Below are positions 36,202 through 45,346 of a stretch of 64,000 nucleotides of DNA, piece after piece. How positions within the stretch are numbered: position 1 is the first letter of the stretch; the number at the start of each line of letters is the position of its first letter. This DNA is from Candidatus Leptofilum proximum. GTDB lineage: Bacteria > Chloroflexota > Anaerolineae > Promineifilales > Promineifilaceae. Under the pieces are notes generated by a model. It was not told the DNA's origin, searched no databases, and saw only the letters and a list, made by a program, of their open reading frames with translations. The DNA lies in contig JADJXK010000001.1 of the NCBI GenBank assembly GCA_016710325.1, positions 558,001 to 622,000 of the forward strand, written 5' to 3'. A program made the translations under genes and the position numbers.

Positions 36202-38406
36202 ATGGTGGATCAATCAAAAGTTACTTCTGGTTTTGATGTTGAGTTTTTAATGGGGGAGGAATTCATTCACTATTTCTTGCTCTGTTCAATGGAAACCGGC
36301 TCCATTCCGTGGTGGTCGGAGTCCAGCGGCATCGATGAAAATGGCAACCTGTTCCACCGCGCCACGCTCACACACCCGCCTGCGGAACTGGAACAGCGCC
36401 GACTGTACCCGGTTCACCCAGATTTTGTCGGCAGTGAACACCCGTTTCAGCACATCGTCAGCACGGTCTATTCCCATCAGGACGATGAATTCAGGGTCAC
36501 CATCCTGCCCGACGATGGCACGGGCGCCGACATTCTTTTGCGTGTGTTTCCCAGCGTCATTGATTTACTGCCCCAGCCCCCCGCTGTGCTCGCCGAAAAT
36601 TTTCTGCCCGCCGATCTGCACATCAGCTTTAACGTCGTGTTTGACACCCGCCAGGATGGACTGCTGGGCAACATCGGTGTGGAATTGGCGCTGCTGGATG
36701 TGACCGGGCCGTTGATTGATGCGGCCGTAGCTTTTGGCGCCTCCAAAAAAAGTATCCTGGCCGAAATGAAAGAGCAGATTGACCGGCGCGTTCCGTTTGC
36801 CGTAGCGGGTGGCGGCAGCCTGCAGCGCATCGAAACCCGTAAATTTCTAGACGATCCAGACCGGCCAAAAGCCATCGGCGTCTACATCAATCTCGCCCTG
36901 CAAAGCAGCCCTGACCCGGCTTCACTGGTGCCCGACCGCGGCGACAGCAGCCTGGCGCAAAATTTCCTGGAGCCCGGCGCCAAAATGGCGTTTGCCTTTC
37001 CATCCGAAACGTACAGCAGGCTGGGCAATGATTTCAAATTTAAGATGGCCGAGCCCAAGCCCAACGACCCCGGCGACTTTCACTTTCCCCTCATGGATGG
37101 CGACGACCAGGTGGGCATCATCAAAGGTATTTCGGTGCGGCCCGAGATCGTGGCTGGCCCCAACCAGCCCCCCACGTTTACCAACGTGCTCGTCATTGAT
37201 ATTCATGGCGAATACGCCATCGAAAATTTCTTCGATCCGGATTTCCACATGAAAATCCGGCTGGTGCCTACCGTCACGGAAAACGGTGTATTTGATCTGA
37301 AGGTGGACTTTGACCTGGATTTGAGTCTGGCGGCGCACCTGGTGGCAATCTTCCTGACCACAGCCTTGTCATTCGTGATGCCAAAGCTGGGGCTTTCGCT
37401 CCTGTTTTTATCAATTTTAGCCATCAAGATTATCGAGCGTGTGGGTGAAAGCATGGCGCAGTCCTCGATTCAAGCCGAATTGGACCGGACCTCGTTTCTC
37501 GACACCCTGCCCCACAAACTGACCGTCGAAGCGCGGCGTTGGGACCCCTTGTACACCACCCTGCATCGCGTGGAAACGGCCGATGTCGCCATCCAGGTCA
37601 ACCACCAGGGTTTTGCCTTTGATGCCCAAAATGTGTTTATCGGTCGCCGGTTCCTGCCGCTGCAAAACATGGTGATTAGGTCGGAAACGCGGGATGCCAA
37701 CAGCGCCGTCAACGGCCTGGTCTACCGCGCCAACGACATCGGCCCCTTCCTCAAAAACGACCTGGTAACCGTCTTCGCCGCTACCGACCGCATGCCCTTT
37801 GTAGCGCTGCTGCCGCCGCAGGGTAACATTGAATCGCACCGGGTGTCGCTTACGCTGGACCAGGTGATGGAACGCATCGCCGCCAAAGATCGCCATATCA
37901 AGGAATTGGATTACATCCCCAAAAAAGTCGACGTGATTGACAACCAGATCTTCCAGATACTGGCAATTTCCCTGACTGAACTTCCCGAAATTGAGAGCTT
38001 CAGCCGCAGCCGGCTGCGCAATGAACTGCGCAGTTCCCACGGCGCGGCATTCCGCCAGCGAGCCATCGACGAACTGCAAGCCGAGCTGGGACGGGCGCCC
38101 ACTGAAGCGGAGATCACAGCGCAGTTTAACCAGATTCTGGAAAATGCGGTAAGCAGCGCAGTGCCCGGACGTGTGCGGGCGGAGCTCGACACCCGTATGA
38201 CGTTCGACCTTGAACCGCACGAGTTTGCGGATTTACAGCAGCGTAAGATTTTGGTGCTCGGGCGGAACCATCTGGAGATTCGCAAGATGACCAGAAACGG
38301 GACGGTCACTGTGTATTATCGGGATTATGAACGGCCGTTTGAACCCAACACCGACAAACGGGACAACTTGCTCTCTTTACCGCGATACAAACACACTGAG
38401 AACTGA
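36202..38406 (+). CDS. Large protein of unknown function
   Basis: 734 residues from ATG 36202, placed by AAAGGAG 8 bases upstream. Not recognised. It has no signal peptide. Long beta-rich stretches (LHISFNVVFDTRQDG, GVYINLALQSS) alternate with one strongly hydrophobic segment near 395-425 (VAIFLTTALSFVMPKLGLSLL) that may insert in membranes. The last third is mainly helical. A lipid-binding TULIP-like protein or a toxin-like pore protein would fit, but no motif proves it. Flanked by two alpha/beta hydrolase genes, which give no hint. Confidence 0.6.
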   Translation: MVDQSKVTSGFDVEFLMGEEFIHYFLLCSMETGSIPWWSESSGIDENGNLFHRATLTHPPAELEQRRLYPVHPDFVGSEHPFQHIVSTVYSHQDDEFRVTILPDDGTGADILLRVFPSVIDLLPQPPAVLAENFLPADLHISFNVVFDTRQDGLLGNIGVELALLDVTGPLIDAAVAFGASKKSILAEMKEQIDRRVPFAVAGGGSLQRIETRKFLDDPDRPKAIGVYINLALQSSPDPASLVPDRGDSSLAQNFLEPGAKMAFAFPSETYSRLGNDFKFKMAEPKPNDPGDFHFPLMDGDDQVGIIKGISVRPEIVAGPNQPPTFTNVLVIDIHGEYAIENFFDPDFHMKIRLVPTVTENGVFDLKVDFDLDLSLAAHLVAIFLTTALSFVMPKLGLSLLFLSILAIKIIERVGESMAQSSIQAELDRTSFLDTLPHKLTVEARRWDPLYTTLHRVETADVAIQVNHQGFAFDAQNVFIGRRFLPLQNMVIRSETRDANSAVNGLVYRANDIGPFLKNDLVTVFAATDRMPFVALLPPQGNIESHRVSLTLDQVMERIAAKDRHIKELDYIPKKVDVIDNQIFQILAISLTELPEIESFSRSRLRNELRSSHGAAFRQRAIDELQAELGRAPTEAEITAQFNQILENAVSSAVPGRVRAELDTRMTFDLEPHEFADLQQRKILVLGRNHLEIRKMTRNGTVTVYYRDYERPFEPNTDKRDNLLSLPRYKHTEN

Positions 38407-38439
38407 CCTGTGCCTTTGTATTTGTCGATGGAGGTGGCA

Positions 38440-39291
38440 ATGCATTACGATTTTAAAAACATTCAGGCTGGCGATGTTAGTCTTGCCTATGTAGAGCGCG
38501 GGCAGGGGGCGCCGCTTGTCCTGCTACACGGCAGCGGTCCCACCGATTTGCGCACCTGGGGCCAGCAAATCGAGCCGTTTGCCGAGCATTATCGCGTCAT
38601 TGCCTACAGCCAGCGATACCACTACCCCAATGCCTGGCTCGATGATGACTCGTCTGTCCTTTCGACGTACGTTCATGCCAGCGACTTAGCAGCACTCATC
38701 GCAGCCTTACAGCTGGGTCGCGTTCATCTGAACGGCTTTTCCTACGGCGCGGATATCGCGCTGCGTTTTGCGTTGGAACATCCTGACCTGTTACACACCC
38801 TGGTGGTGGGTGAACCTGGACTGAATTCGTGGCTGGTTACGCTTCCTGGCGGGGCCATCCAGTTTGCTGAATCCGCCCGGACTTTACAGGCTGCCAAAAC
38901 AGAGGTGCAAAATGGGAATCTTGCACGCGGTTTGCAGCTGTTCATGGATGTCGTCATGGGGGTTAGTGCCTTTGACCAGATCCCTCCAGCGCTTTACGAA
39001 AGGCTGCTGGCCAACGTCCGCTTGATTGGCTATGAACAGACGGAGATCAGCGAAAGCGTTACGGATATTACCCGGGCAGAGGCGACCGCAATCCGCACGC
39101 CCACTCTTATACTCACAGGCGATGAAAGCCCGGAAGCGTTTTTGCTGGTCAGCCAGGAGCTGGCTCGTTGGATACCGCATGCAGAGCAGGCGCAAATCAC
39201 CGGGGCTTCACATCTTTTACACGTCATGAATCCAACAGACTACAATGCGACGGTCCTGAGATTTTTAGCCAGGCACGCACCTGATGGTTAG
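38440..39291 (+). CDS. Alpha/beta hydrolase
   Basis: 283 residues from ATG 38440, preceded by GGAGG; an earlier frame start at 38410 has none. Nucleophile Ser in GFSYGADIALRFA, oxyanion region LLHGSGPTDLRTW, and likely His in TGASHLLHVMNP. An Asp in LTGDESPEAF probably completes the triad. Esterase, lyase or haloperoxidase-like activity cannot be separated. Same strand and 33 bases after the orphan gene. Confidence 0.88.
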   Translation: MHYDFKNIQAGDVSLAYVERGQGAPLVLLHGSGPTDLRTWGQQIEPFAEHYRVIAYSQRYHYPNAWLDDDSSVLSTYVHASDLAALIAALQLGRVHLNGFSYGADIALRFALEHPDLLHTLVVGEPGLNSWLVTLPGGAIQFAESARTLQAAKTEVQNGNLARGLQLFMDVVMGVSAFDQIPPALYERLLANVRLIGYEQTEISESVTDITRAEATAIRTPTLILTGDESPEAFLLVSQELARWIPHAEQAQITGASHLLHVMNPTDYNATVLRFLARHAPDG

Positions 39292-39457
39292 ACGACGGCC
39301 GTACTTCCCCTTCAACCTTCTGGCCCTCCCACACCTCGTTTTTGTATCCCGCCTATTTCTTGAAAAGGAACATTTGTTCTGATACACTTCCGACACCTAC
39401 TATCTTCGCCCCACTATTCGCCCTCAACCTTGCCGGGCACAAATAGGAGATAAACCT

Positions 39458-39859
39458 ATGCACAACAATCGCTCCATGCCCACCAGCGCGATTATCCCAG
39501 AGCTGCCCTACTCCGACGTCCGTGAAGCAGCGGATTGGCTATGCCGTGCGTTCGGCTTCAGCGAACGACTGCGCATCGGCACCCATCGCGCTCAGCTCAC
39601 TTTTGGCAGCGGGTCCATTGTGGTGACGCAAGGCAACGCTTCCACAACTGCGTGTGCCATCATGGTGCGTGTTGACGACGTGGACAGTCATTACGCCCAT
39701 GCCCGGCAGGCTGGAGTACCCATCATCAATCCACCAACCGATTACCCTTATGGCGAACGGCAGTATACAGCGCAAGACCTGGGTGGCCACCGCTGGACGT
39801 TCTCGCAAACCATTGCCGACGTGGATCCCGCTACCTGGGGCGGCGTGCTCCTGGCGTAG
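39458..39859 (+). CDS. VOC-family (glyoxalase-like) protein
   Basis: 133 residues, a single VOC module: PELPYSDVREAADWLCRAFGF at the start, VRVDDVDSHYAHARQAGVPI in the middle and GERQYTAQDLGGHRWTFSQT at the end. Proteins of this small group include fosfomycin/bleomycin resistance-like and unassigned lyases. Upstream of a methyltransferase gene with 7 bases between. Confidence 0.85.
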   Translation: MHNNRSMPTSAIIPELPYSDVREAADWLCRAFGFSERLRIGTHRAQLTFGSGSIVVTQGNASTTACAIMVRVDDVDSHYAHARQAGVPIINPPTDYPYGERQYTAQDLGGHRWTFSQTIADVDPATWGGVLLA

Positions 39860-39866
39860 ACCCAAC

Positions 39867-40673
39867 ATGAGCAGTTCATCCACATTTACAGCGGCAGACG
39901 GTGATGGCTATGAACTGAATATGGGCCGGTGGAGCCGTAAGCTGGTACGGCCGTTTCTAGACTTCGTAGGCACCAGCGAGTCAGAACGTGTGCTTGATGT
40001 GGGCTGCGGCACTGGTCATCTCGCCGCCGCCCTGGCCGATGCATCCGCGTCATCGGTTATCGACGGTGTGGACATCTCGCCCATCTACGTGGCCTACGCC
40101 CAGGCTAAATACCCACACCCAAGACTACACTTCCGCGTGGGTGATGCCTGTGCCCTGGACTACGCCGATAAGACGTTTGATCGCGTGCTGTCCCTGCTTG
40201 CTCTGCACTTTGTGCCCTGCGCGCCGGATGCCATCGTTGAGATGCGCCGGGTGGCCAAACCAGGCGCTGTGGTCGGTGCCGCCGTCTGGGATGCGCGGGG
40301 CGGGTTTGTGGCCAACCGCCTCTTCTTCGATACGGCCGCTGCCCTCGACACCAAAGCCAACGAGCGCCGGGCTAAAAACTACACCCGACCCCTCACCCGG
40401 CCGGGCGAATTGGTCAGTGCCTGGCAGTACGCCGGTTTTCTGGATGTTACAGAGAGCCTTCTCCACATCCGCATGGAATACACCTCATTCGCCGACTACT
40501 GGGCGCCCTTCTTGGGCAAAGACGGGCCGGGCGCTGCGTACGTCAGCACGCTAGGCAAGGACGACCGCGCCAGGCTCGAACAGGCCGTCAGGGCAGCGTA
40601 CCTGGACGGCGAACCGGATGGACCGCGTTCGTATGCAGCCCTGGCCTGGGCAGTGAAGGGCATCGTTCCATAA
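39867..40673 (+). CDS. SAM-dependent methyltransferase (class I)
   Basis: 268 residues from the ATG at 39867. SAM-binding motif I is VLDVGCGTGHLAAALA, followed by VDISPIYVAYAQAKYP (acidic residue for ribose) and DKTFDRVLSLLALHFV. The substrate is not known. Seven bases after the VOC gene and 21 before the DinB gene; probably an operon. Confidence 0.9.
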   Translation: MSSSSTFTAADGDGYELNMGRWSRKLVRPFLDFVGTSESERVLDVGCGTGHLAAALADASASSVIDGVDISPIYVAYAQAKYPHPRLHFRVGDACALDYADKTFDRVLSLLALHFVPCAPDAIVEMRRVAKPGAVVGAAVWDARGGFVANRLFFDTAAALDTKANERRAKNYTRPLTRPGELVSAWQYAGFLDVTESLLHIRMEYTSFADYWAPFLGKDGPGAAYVSTLGKDDRARLEQAVRAAYLDGEPDGPRSYAALAWAVKGIVP

Positions 40674-40694
40674 ATCAGAAAAAAGGAGAAACAA

Positions 40695-41189
40695 ATGCAG
40701 CAGAAAACCCAATCCACAATGGATGTAATCTACGAGAACTGGCGCGTCCACAATGAAAAGCTGCGAAATATCATCGCCCCGCTGACGGATGATCAGCTCA
40801 ACCTGCAACCGGCCCCGCATATGTGGCCGGTGAGCCAGCTGGTGCAGCACATCATCTCGGTCCGGGCCGGATGGTTCAGCGGCACTTTGCAGGAGGACGA
40901 CGAGGTGATGAACCAATACATGTTGGGGTGGGGCAAGCGTGATTCGCCAGCCCGCAGCGCCGACGAAATGGTTCGCGGCCTCGACGAGACGTTTGCCTTC
41001 ATCGAAGGCTGCCTGCAGCGCTGGTCACCGGCCGACTGCGCCCAAACTTTCCCGGATGAATGGGAGGGCGAAGTCTACCAGGTATCCCGCAGCTGGGTAA
41101 TCTACCACGTGCTGGAGCACGATCTGCACCATGGCGGCGAAATCTCGTTGATCCTCGGCGCACACGGTTTGCGTGGCCTGGATCTTTAG
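40695..41189 (+). CDS. DinB-family protein
   Basis: 164 residues, a four-helix bundle of the DinB/YfiT group. Candidate metal-binding His residues are in LVQHIISVRAGWF and HVLEHDLHHGGEISLI. Such proteins are often thiol (bacillithiol/mycothiol) S-transferases, but the activity here is unknown. GGAG lies 9 bases before the start. Confidence 0.87.
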   Translation: MQQKTQSTMDVIYENWRVHNEKLRNIIAPLTDDQLNLQPAPHMWPVSQLVQHIISVRAGWFSGTLQEDDEVMNQYMLGWGKRDSPARSADEMVRGLDETFAFIEGCLQRWSPADCAQTFPDEWEGEVYQVSRSWVIYHVLEHDLHHGGEISLILGAHGLRGLDL

Positions 41190-41221
41190 TTACCAGACTG
41201 TAGGCATCCCTGGCTCTGTGT

Positions 41222-41227
41222 TATACT
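41222..41227 (+). promoter_or_regulatory. Extended -10 of the oxidoreductase gene
   Basis: TGT-TATACT ends 6 bases before the ATG at 41234, with no ribosome-binding site, so the transcript is probably leaderless. Confidence 0.55.
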
Positions 41228-41233
41228 TTTTGG

Positions 41234-42523
41234 ATGAAAAACAAGCCCATCTCAGCTATTGTCCTTGGCGCCGGGATGCGTGGGGCGGATGCCTACGCCC
41301 CCTACGCCCTGGCCCATCCTGACCAGCTAAACATCGTCGGCGTGGCCGAGCCAGATGCGGTGCGGCGGCACCGGTTTGCCACCGCGCATGACATTGACCC
41401 GGCTCACACCTTTGCCACCTGGCAAGCGGTGTTTGACCGTCCCCAATTTGCCGACGTCATCATCAACACCACGCAAGACCAGATGCATTACGCCTCCACC
41501 GTCGCCGCCCTGGAAGCAGGCTACGACGTCCTGCTGGAAAAGCCCATCACCAACATCTTGGCGGAAACGGTGCAGCTGGTGCAGCTGGCCGAACAAAACG
41601 GCCGTCTCCTGCAAATTTGCCACGTCCTGCGCTACACCAACTTCTTCACCAAGCTGCACGAGATTGTGACTTCAGGCCGGTTGGGCGAGATTATCACTGT
41701 GGAGCACCGCGAGAATTTGCGCTACACGCACATGGCGCACAGCTATGTGCGTGGCAATTGGAGCAACACGGCCCAATCCAGCCCGATGATCCTGGCCAAA
41801 TGCTGCCATGACTTCGACATTCTCTACTGGAACATGGGGCAGTCCGTGACCAAACTGCAATCATTTGGCTCGCTCATCCACTTTCGCCCGGAAAACGCGC
41901 CGCCCCACGCCACCGACCGCTGCACCGCGCCCTGCCCAGCAGCCGATGACTGCCCCTTCGATGCCCGCCGCTACTACCTGGAACCGATTCATATCAATTG
42001 GGCGCATAAAATTACCAACCAGCTAACCCCGGAGGGCATTCAACTGGCGCTGGAAAACGGCCGTTACGGCCGTTGCGTCTATCGCTGCGATAACGATGTG
42101 GTCGATCACCAAACCGTCAACATGCAGTTTGCCAGCGGCGCCAGCGTGGTGCTGTTTATGCACGGCCACTCCCACGACGAGTCGCGCACCATGCGCTATG
42201 ACGGCTCCCGCGCCACGCTGCGCGGCAAGTTTGACTACGTTAACGGCTGGATTGAAATCCACGATCACCTGACCGATACGGTCGAGAAGCTCACCATACC
42301 GGCCGGTATCAGCGGGCACGGCGGCGGCGACGAGGGCATCATTCGCGGGTTTGTCCAGGCAGTGCGCGGCGAACAGCCGCCCCTCACCGCGGCCCGCGAC
42401 TCGCTGGAGAGCCACCTGCTGGCCTTCGCCGCCGAAGAATCACGCCTGAACGGAACGGTGATCGATATGAACCAGTTCCGCCAGCAGGCGAACGCTGCGC
42501 CTCAAGCCATCGCCAAAGGTTAA
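41234..42523 (+). CDS. Gfo/Idh/MocA-family oxidoreductase
   Basis: 429 residues. N-terminal Rossmann fold (AIVLGAGMRGADAYAPYA) with NAD(P) binding, then LEKPIT (catalytic Lys of the EKP motif) and a C-terminal alpha/beta domain. Four Cys in RCTAPCPAADDCPFDARRYY could bind metal, unusual for the family. Probably acts on a sugar or inositol. Regulated by a leaderless promoter. Confidence 0.92.
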   Translation: MKNKPISAIVLGAGMRGADAYAPYALAHPDQLNIVGVAEPDAVRRHRFATAHDIDPAHTFATWQAVFDRPQFADVIINTTQDQMHYASTVAALEAGYDVLLEKPITNILAETVQLVQLAEQNGRLLQICHVLRYTNFFTKLHEIVTSGRLGEIITVEHRENLRYTHMAHSYVRGNWSNTAQSSPMILAKCCHDFDILYWNMGQSVTKLQSFGSLIHFRPENAPPHATDRCTAPCPAADDCPFDARRYYLEPIHINWAHKITNQLTPEGIQLALENGRYGRCVYRCDNDVVDHQTVNMQFASGASVVLFMHGHSHDESRTMRYDGSRATLRGKFDYVNGWIEIHDHLTDTVEKLTIPAGISGHGGGDEGIIRGFVQAVRGEQPPLTAARDSLESHLLAFAAEESRLNGTVIDMNQFRQQANAAPQAIAKG

Positions 42524-42565
42524 AAAGCGACGGCTCTTTGGGAATTCAGAGGGTGTACAGCCCGT

Positions 42566-42622
42566 GATGCGTGAAACGTGACCAGAGGGCCATCACGTTT
42601 CACGCTTCACGTTTCACGCCAA
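42566..42622. repeat. Short tandem repeat hairpin (CGTGAAA unit)
   Basis: GTGATGCGTGAAACGTGAC followed by the complement CACGTTTCACGCTTCACGTTTCACGCC. May end transcription of the preceding gene. Confidence 0.75.
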
Positions 42623-42694
42623 ACCCCACGAAATCCTGAAGACCCAAAGCGACTAATGCTGGCGCAACAGGCTGAAAACTCAAAAATTTCCCTC

Positions 42695-42725
42695 TTGACT
42701 TAGAGTTCACTCCAAGATGTAGAAT
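42695..42725 (+). promoter_or_regulatory. MerR-type promoter with 19-base spacer
   Basis: TTGACT (42695-42700) and TAGAAT (42720-42725) are 19 bases apart, longer than the normal 17. The spacer carries the dyad CTTAGAGT-TC-ACTCCAAG (42699-42716, one mismatch), the usual target of a MerR-family activator that untwists the spacer. Confidence 0.75.
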
Positions 42726-42755
42726 TCCATAAATTCACAAAAATGGAGCTTACTC

Positions 42756-42986
42756 ATGTTTCAAAATCAGTTAATAAATGCCGTTGTTTCCTGGGAATGG
42801 CAGCTAAAAATGGCGGAAGAAATACAAAAAAACTTGCAGGGAAAACCCCATGAAGTAGAAGTCGAACCGGTCCAGCCGAATGCACGCGTGCCCTTCTGGA
42901 AGCTGCTGTTTGCCTCGCGCCAGGCAAACCAACCTGTTTACACCTGTTGTGCCAGCGAGCCGTGTGGCGAAGTGGGGCTTGGTTAA
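42756..42986 (+). CDS. Small Cys-containing protein under MerR-type control
   Basis: 76 residues, not recognised. A helical first half (VVSWEWQLKMAEEIQKNL) is followed by a basic stretch and a Cys-rich end, PVYTCCASEPCGEVG, with three Cys in a CC-x4-C spacing suited to metal or thiol chemistry. GGAG precedes the ATG by about 8 bases. The MerR-type promoter directly upstream suggests it answers metal, oxidant or aldehyde stress. Short length makes the call uncertain. Confidence 0.6.
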   Translation: MFQNQLINAVVSWEWQLKMAEEIQKNLQGKPHEVEVEPVQPNARVPFWKLLFASRQANQPVYTCCASEPCGEVGLG

Positions 42987-43020
42987 ACCAGCGTCACTTA
43001 TAAACCTTTTGCCAGATCGT

Positions 43021-43052
43021 TTGGGAGGGGGAACGGCCGTTCCCCCTCCCAA
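43021..43052. terminator. Perfect 32-base palindrome, probable terminator
   Basis: TTGGGAGGGGGAACGG (43021-43036) pairs fully with CCGTTCCCCCTCCCAA (43037-43052); ACGGCCGT forms the centre. It follows the small gene and lies before the aroH leader, so it could end transcription there, although no T-run follows. Confidence 0.5.
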
Positions 43053-43077
43053 TTTCCAAATTAGCCCCCTTCACACC

Positions 43078-43106
43078 TTGACGAGCCGCCTTCAAACTGC
43101 TATAGT
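43078..43106 (+). promoter_or_regulatory. Promoter of the aroH-aroF leader
   Basis: TTGACG (43078-43083), exactly 17 bases, TATAGT (43101-43106). Transcription should start near 43113, only a few bases before the leader ATG at 43116, so the leader peptide would be translated from a leaderless end. Confidence 0.8.
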
Positions 43107-43115
43107 GCGCCCATC

Positions 43116-43199
43116 ATGTTAACAAAGTCTGGATACTTTTATTTTTACTTTTTTAGCCAGCCCCGCCGCACTTGTTGCGAGGTGGTCGTTACGCGCTAG
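43116..43199 (+). CDS. Phe/Tyr-rich leader peptide of the aroH-aroF attenuator
   Basis: 27 codons. Residues 7-13 are YFYFYFF, three Tyr and four Phe in a row, bases 43134-43154. The peptide then reads SQPRRTCCEVVVTR and stops at TAG 43197-43199. The product matters only as a sensor: ribosomes pause at the Tyr/Phe run when charged tRNA is short. The downstream half of its coding sequence (43165-43177) is the strand that can pair with the terminator's left arm, as in classic attenuation. It matches the biosynthetic pathway of the genes it precedes. Confidence 0.82.
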   Translation: MLTKSGYFYFYFFSQPRRTCCEVVVTR

Positions 43200-43263
43200 A
43201 AAAGCCCAGGCAAAACGACTCAAAAACCAACAAGACGCGGCCCAAAAAGCCGCGTCTTTTTTT
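43165..43263 (+). terminator. Attenuator: antiterminator and terminator of aroH
   Basis: Terminator: AAGACGCGGC (43232-43241), loop, GCCGCGTCTT (43249-43258) and a T-run to 43263. Antiterminator: GCCGC-a-CTTGTTG (43165-43177) pairs with CAACAAG-a-CGCGGC (43228-43241), which contains the terminator's left arm, so the two structures exclude each other. A ribosome reaching the leader stop would cover the first strand and allow termination; one paused at Tyr/Phe would leave it free. Confidence 0.82.
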
Positions 43264-43303
43264 GTTTTTGGGCAGGAAGCTTTTCAAAAAAGGGGAAGAA
43301 ATC

Positions 43304-43780
43304 ATGCCGTTAAACGGAAACACCTATAGTTCAACAGAACAACAACCCACTGCCTGCCGCGGCGTGCGCGGCGCCGTCACTGTGAAGGAAAACACGGAAG
43401 ACGCCATACTCGCCGCTACCCGCGAACTGCTCCAGGTGATCATCCAGCGCAACGAGATGCGGCCAGAAGATGTCGCCAGCGTTTATTTCACAACCACCAT
43501 GGATCTCAACGCCACCTACCCCGCCCTGGCCGCCCGCCAGATCGGCTGGAGCGATGTGGCCCTGTTATGTGGTCACGAGATGGCCGTGCCCGGCGGCCTG
43601 GAAAGGTGCATTCGCGTCCTGATCCATTGGAACACCACCCACTCTGCTCAAGAAATTGTCCACGTCTACCTGCGTGAAGCACAGTCACTGCGCCCGGACC
43701 GCCAAAACCTGCCCCCCATTCGCCCCCGCCAGATGAACGCGATGGAAGCGATGGTAAAGGTAATGGCCTCCGTCTTGTAA
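43304..43780 (+). CDS. aroH: Chorismate mutase, AroH type
   Basis: 158 residues from ATG 43304; the frame upstream (from 43172) covers the attenuator and is not used. Family signatures: CRGVRGAVTVKENTEDAILAATRELL and the active-site region YFTTTMDLNATYPALAARQIGW with ALLCGHEMAVPGGLERCIRVL. It converts chorismate to prephenate, the first step to Phe and Tyr. Encoded with aroF and controlled by the leader. Confidence 0.93.
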   Translation: MPLNGNTYSSTEQQPTACRGVRGAVTVKENTEDAILAATRELLQVIIQRNEMRPEDVASVYFTTTMDLNATYPALAARQIGWSDVALLCGHEMAVPGGLERCIRVLIHWNTTHSAQEIVHVYLREAQSLRPDRQNLPPIRPRQMNAMEAMVKVMASVL

Positions 43781-43789
43781 CTTTTTTCC

Positions 43790-43925
43790 GAATTTGTCAT
43801 TCTGAATGGAGTGCAGCGTAATGAAGAATCCCTCTGACGCTTGTTAACCGGGATCTTTTAAGATGGACGAAGCATGTACAATTATTATGCCTCAGGGATG
43901 CTTCACTTCGTTCAGCATGACAACT
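43790..43925. repeat. TGTCATTCTGAA-type palindromic repeat between aroH and aroF
   Basis: GTCATTCTGAATGGAGTGCAG...GAAGAATCCC on the left and GGGATGCTTCACTTCGTTC then AGCATGAC on the right are an imperfect inverted repeat of ~130 bases, a type scattered through environmental genomes. It has separated the two genes of the operon. Confidence 0.65.
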
Positions 43926-43978
43926 TTAAGCTAAAGAGAAAACTGCAAAAAAACAAATCAATTGAAAAGGATAGATTA

Positions 43979-45019
<1,041 letters not shown>

Positions 45020-45030
45020 GTGATGTAATC

Positions 45031-45090
45031 TGGCGTGAAACGTGAAACGTGATGCTTCTGTTGTCACGTTTCACGTTTCACGCATCACTA
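45031..45090. repeat. Short tandem repeat hairpin (CGTGAAA unit)
   Basis: GGCGTGAAACGTGAAACGTG facing CACGTTTCACGTTTCACGC; same unit as at 42566. Confidence 0.8.
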
Positions 45091-45142
45091 CTTGTTATCC
45101 TGAAGAGCCAATTTTTTGTTAAAGCATTGTTTCTTCCTCCGC

Positions 45143-45172
45143 AAAAAGGCGCACCCACGGTGCGTCTTTTTG
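45143..45172 (+). terminator. Terminator of the aroH-aroF operon
   Basis: AAAAAGGCGCACC-cac-GGTGCGTCTTTTT: an eight-pair stem with one G-U pair and a T-run. Confidence 0.75.
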
Positions 45173-45212
45173 TTTACCGCGGGGTGAAGTACAATGACGG
45201 CCGTATCGCCGG

Positions 45213-45330
45213 AGGTGCGATGTACTTCAAAAATGCGTCGCACCTGTTGTTAAAACATCCACAGATTTCGCAGATTACACAGATTTATCTCTCTGTTCTC
45301 CAAACTTCTCTGCGCGCTCTGTGTCCTTTT
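45213..45330. repeat. AGGTGCGA palindrome and ACAGATTT repeat
   Basis: GGAGGTGCGATGTACTTC is mirrored by GCGTCGCACCTG (45213-45250), and is followed by CACAGATTTCGCAGATTACACAGATTT, a common dispersed repeat. Together with the CGTGAAA hairpin and terminator these fill the gap 45020-45346; no gene is seen. Confidence 0.6.
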
Positions 45331-45346
45331 AAGACGGACGGGTTAG

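Noticed and set aside
36202..38406. Clostridial P47/TULIP protein
   Set aside because: The general beta-rich look is suggestive, but I could not match the family's start or signature, so no assignment is made.
45258..45330. tRNA or small RNA gene
   Set aside because: The sequence is a degenerate ACAGATTT repeat and cannot fold into a cloverleaf.
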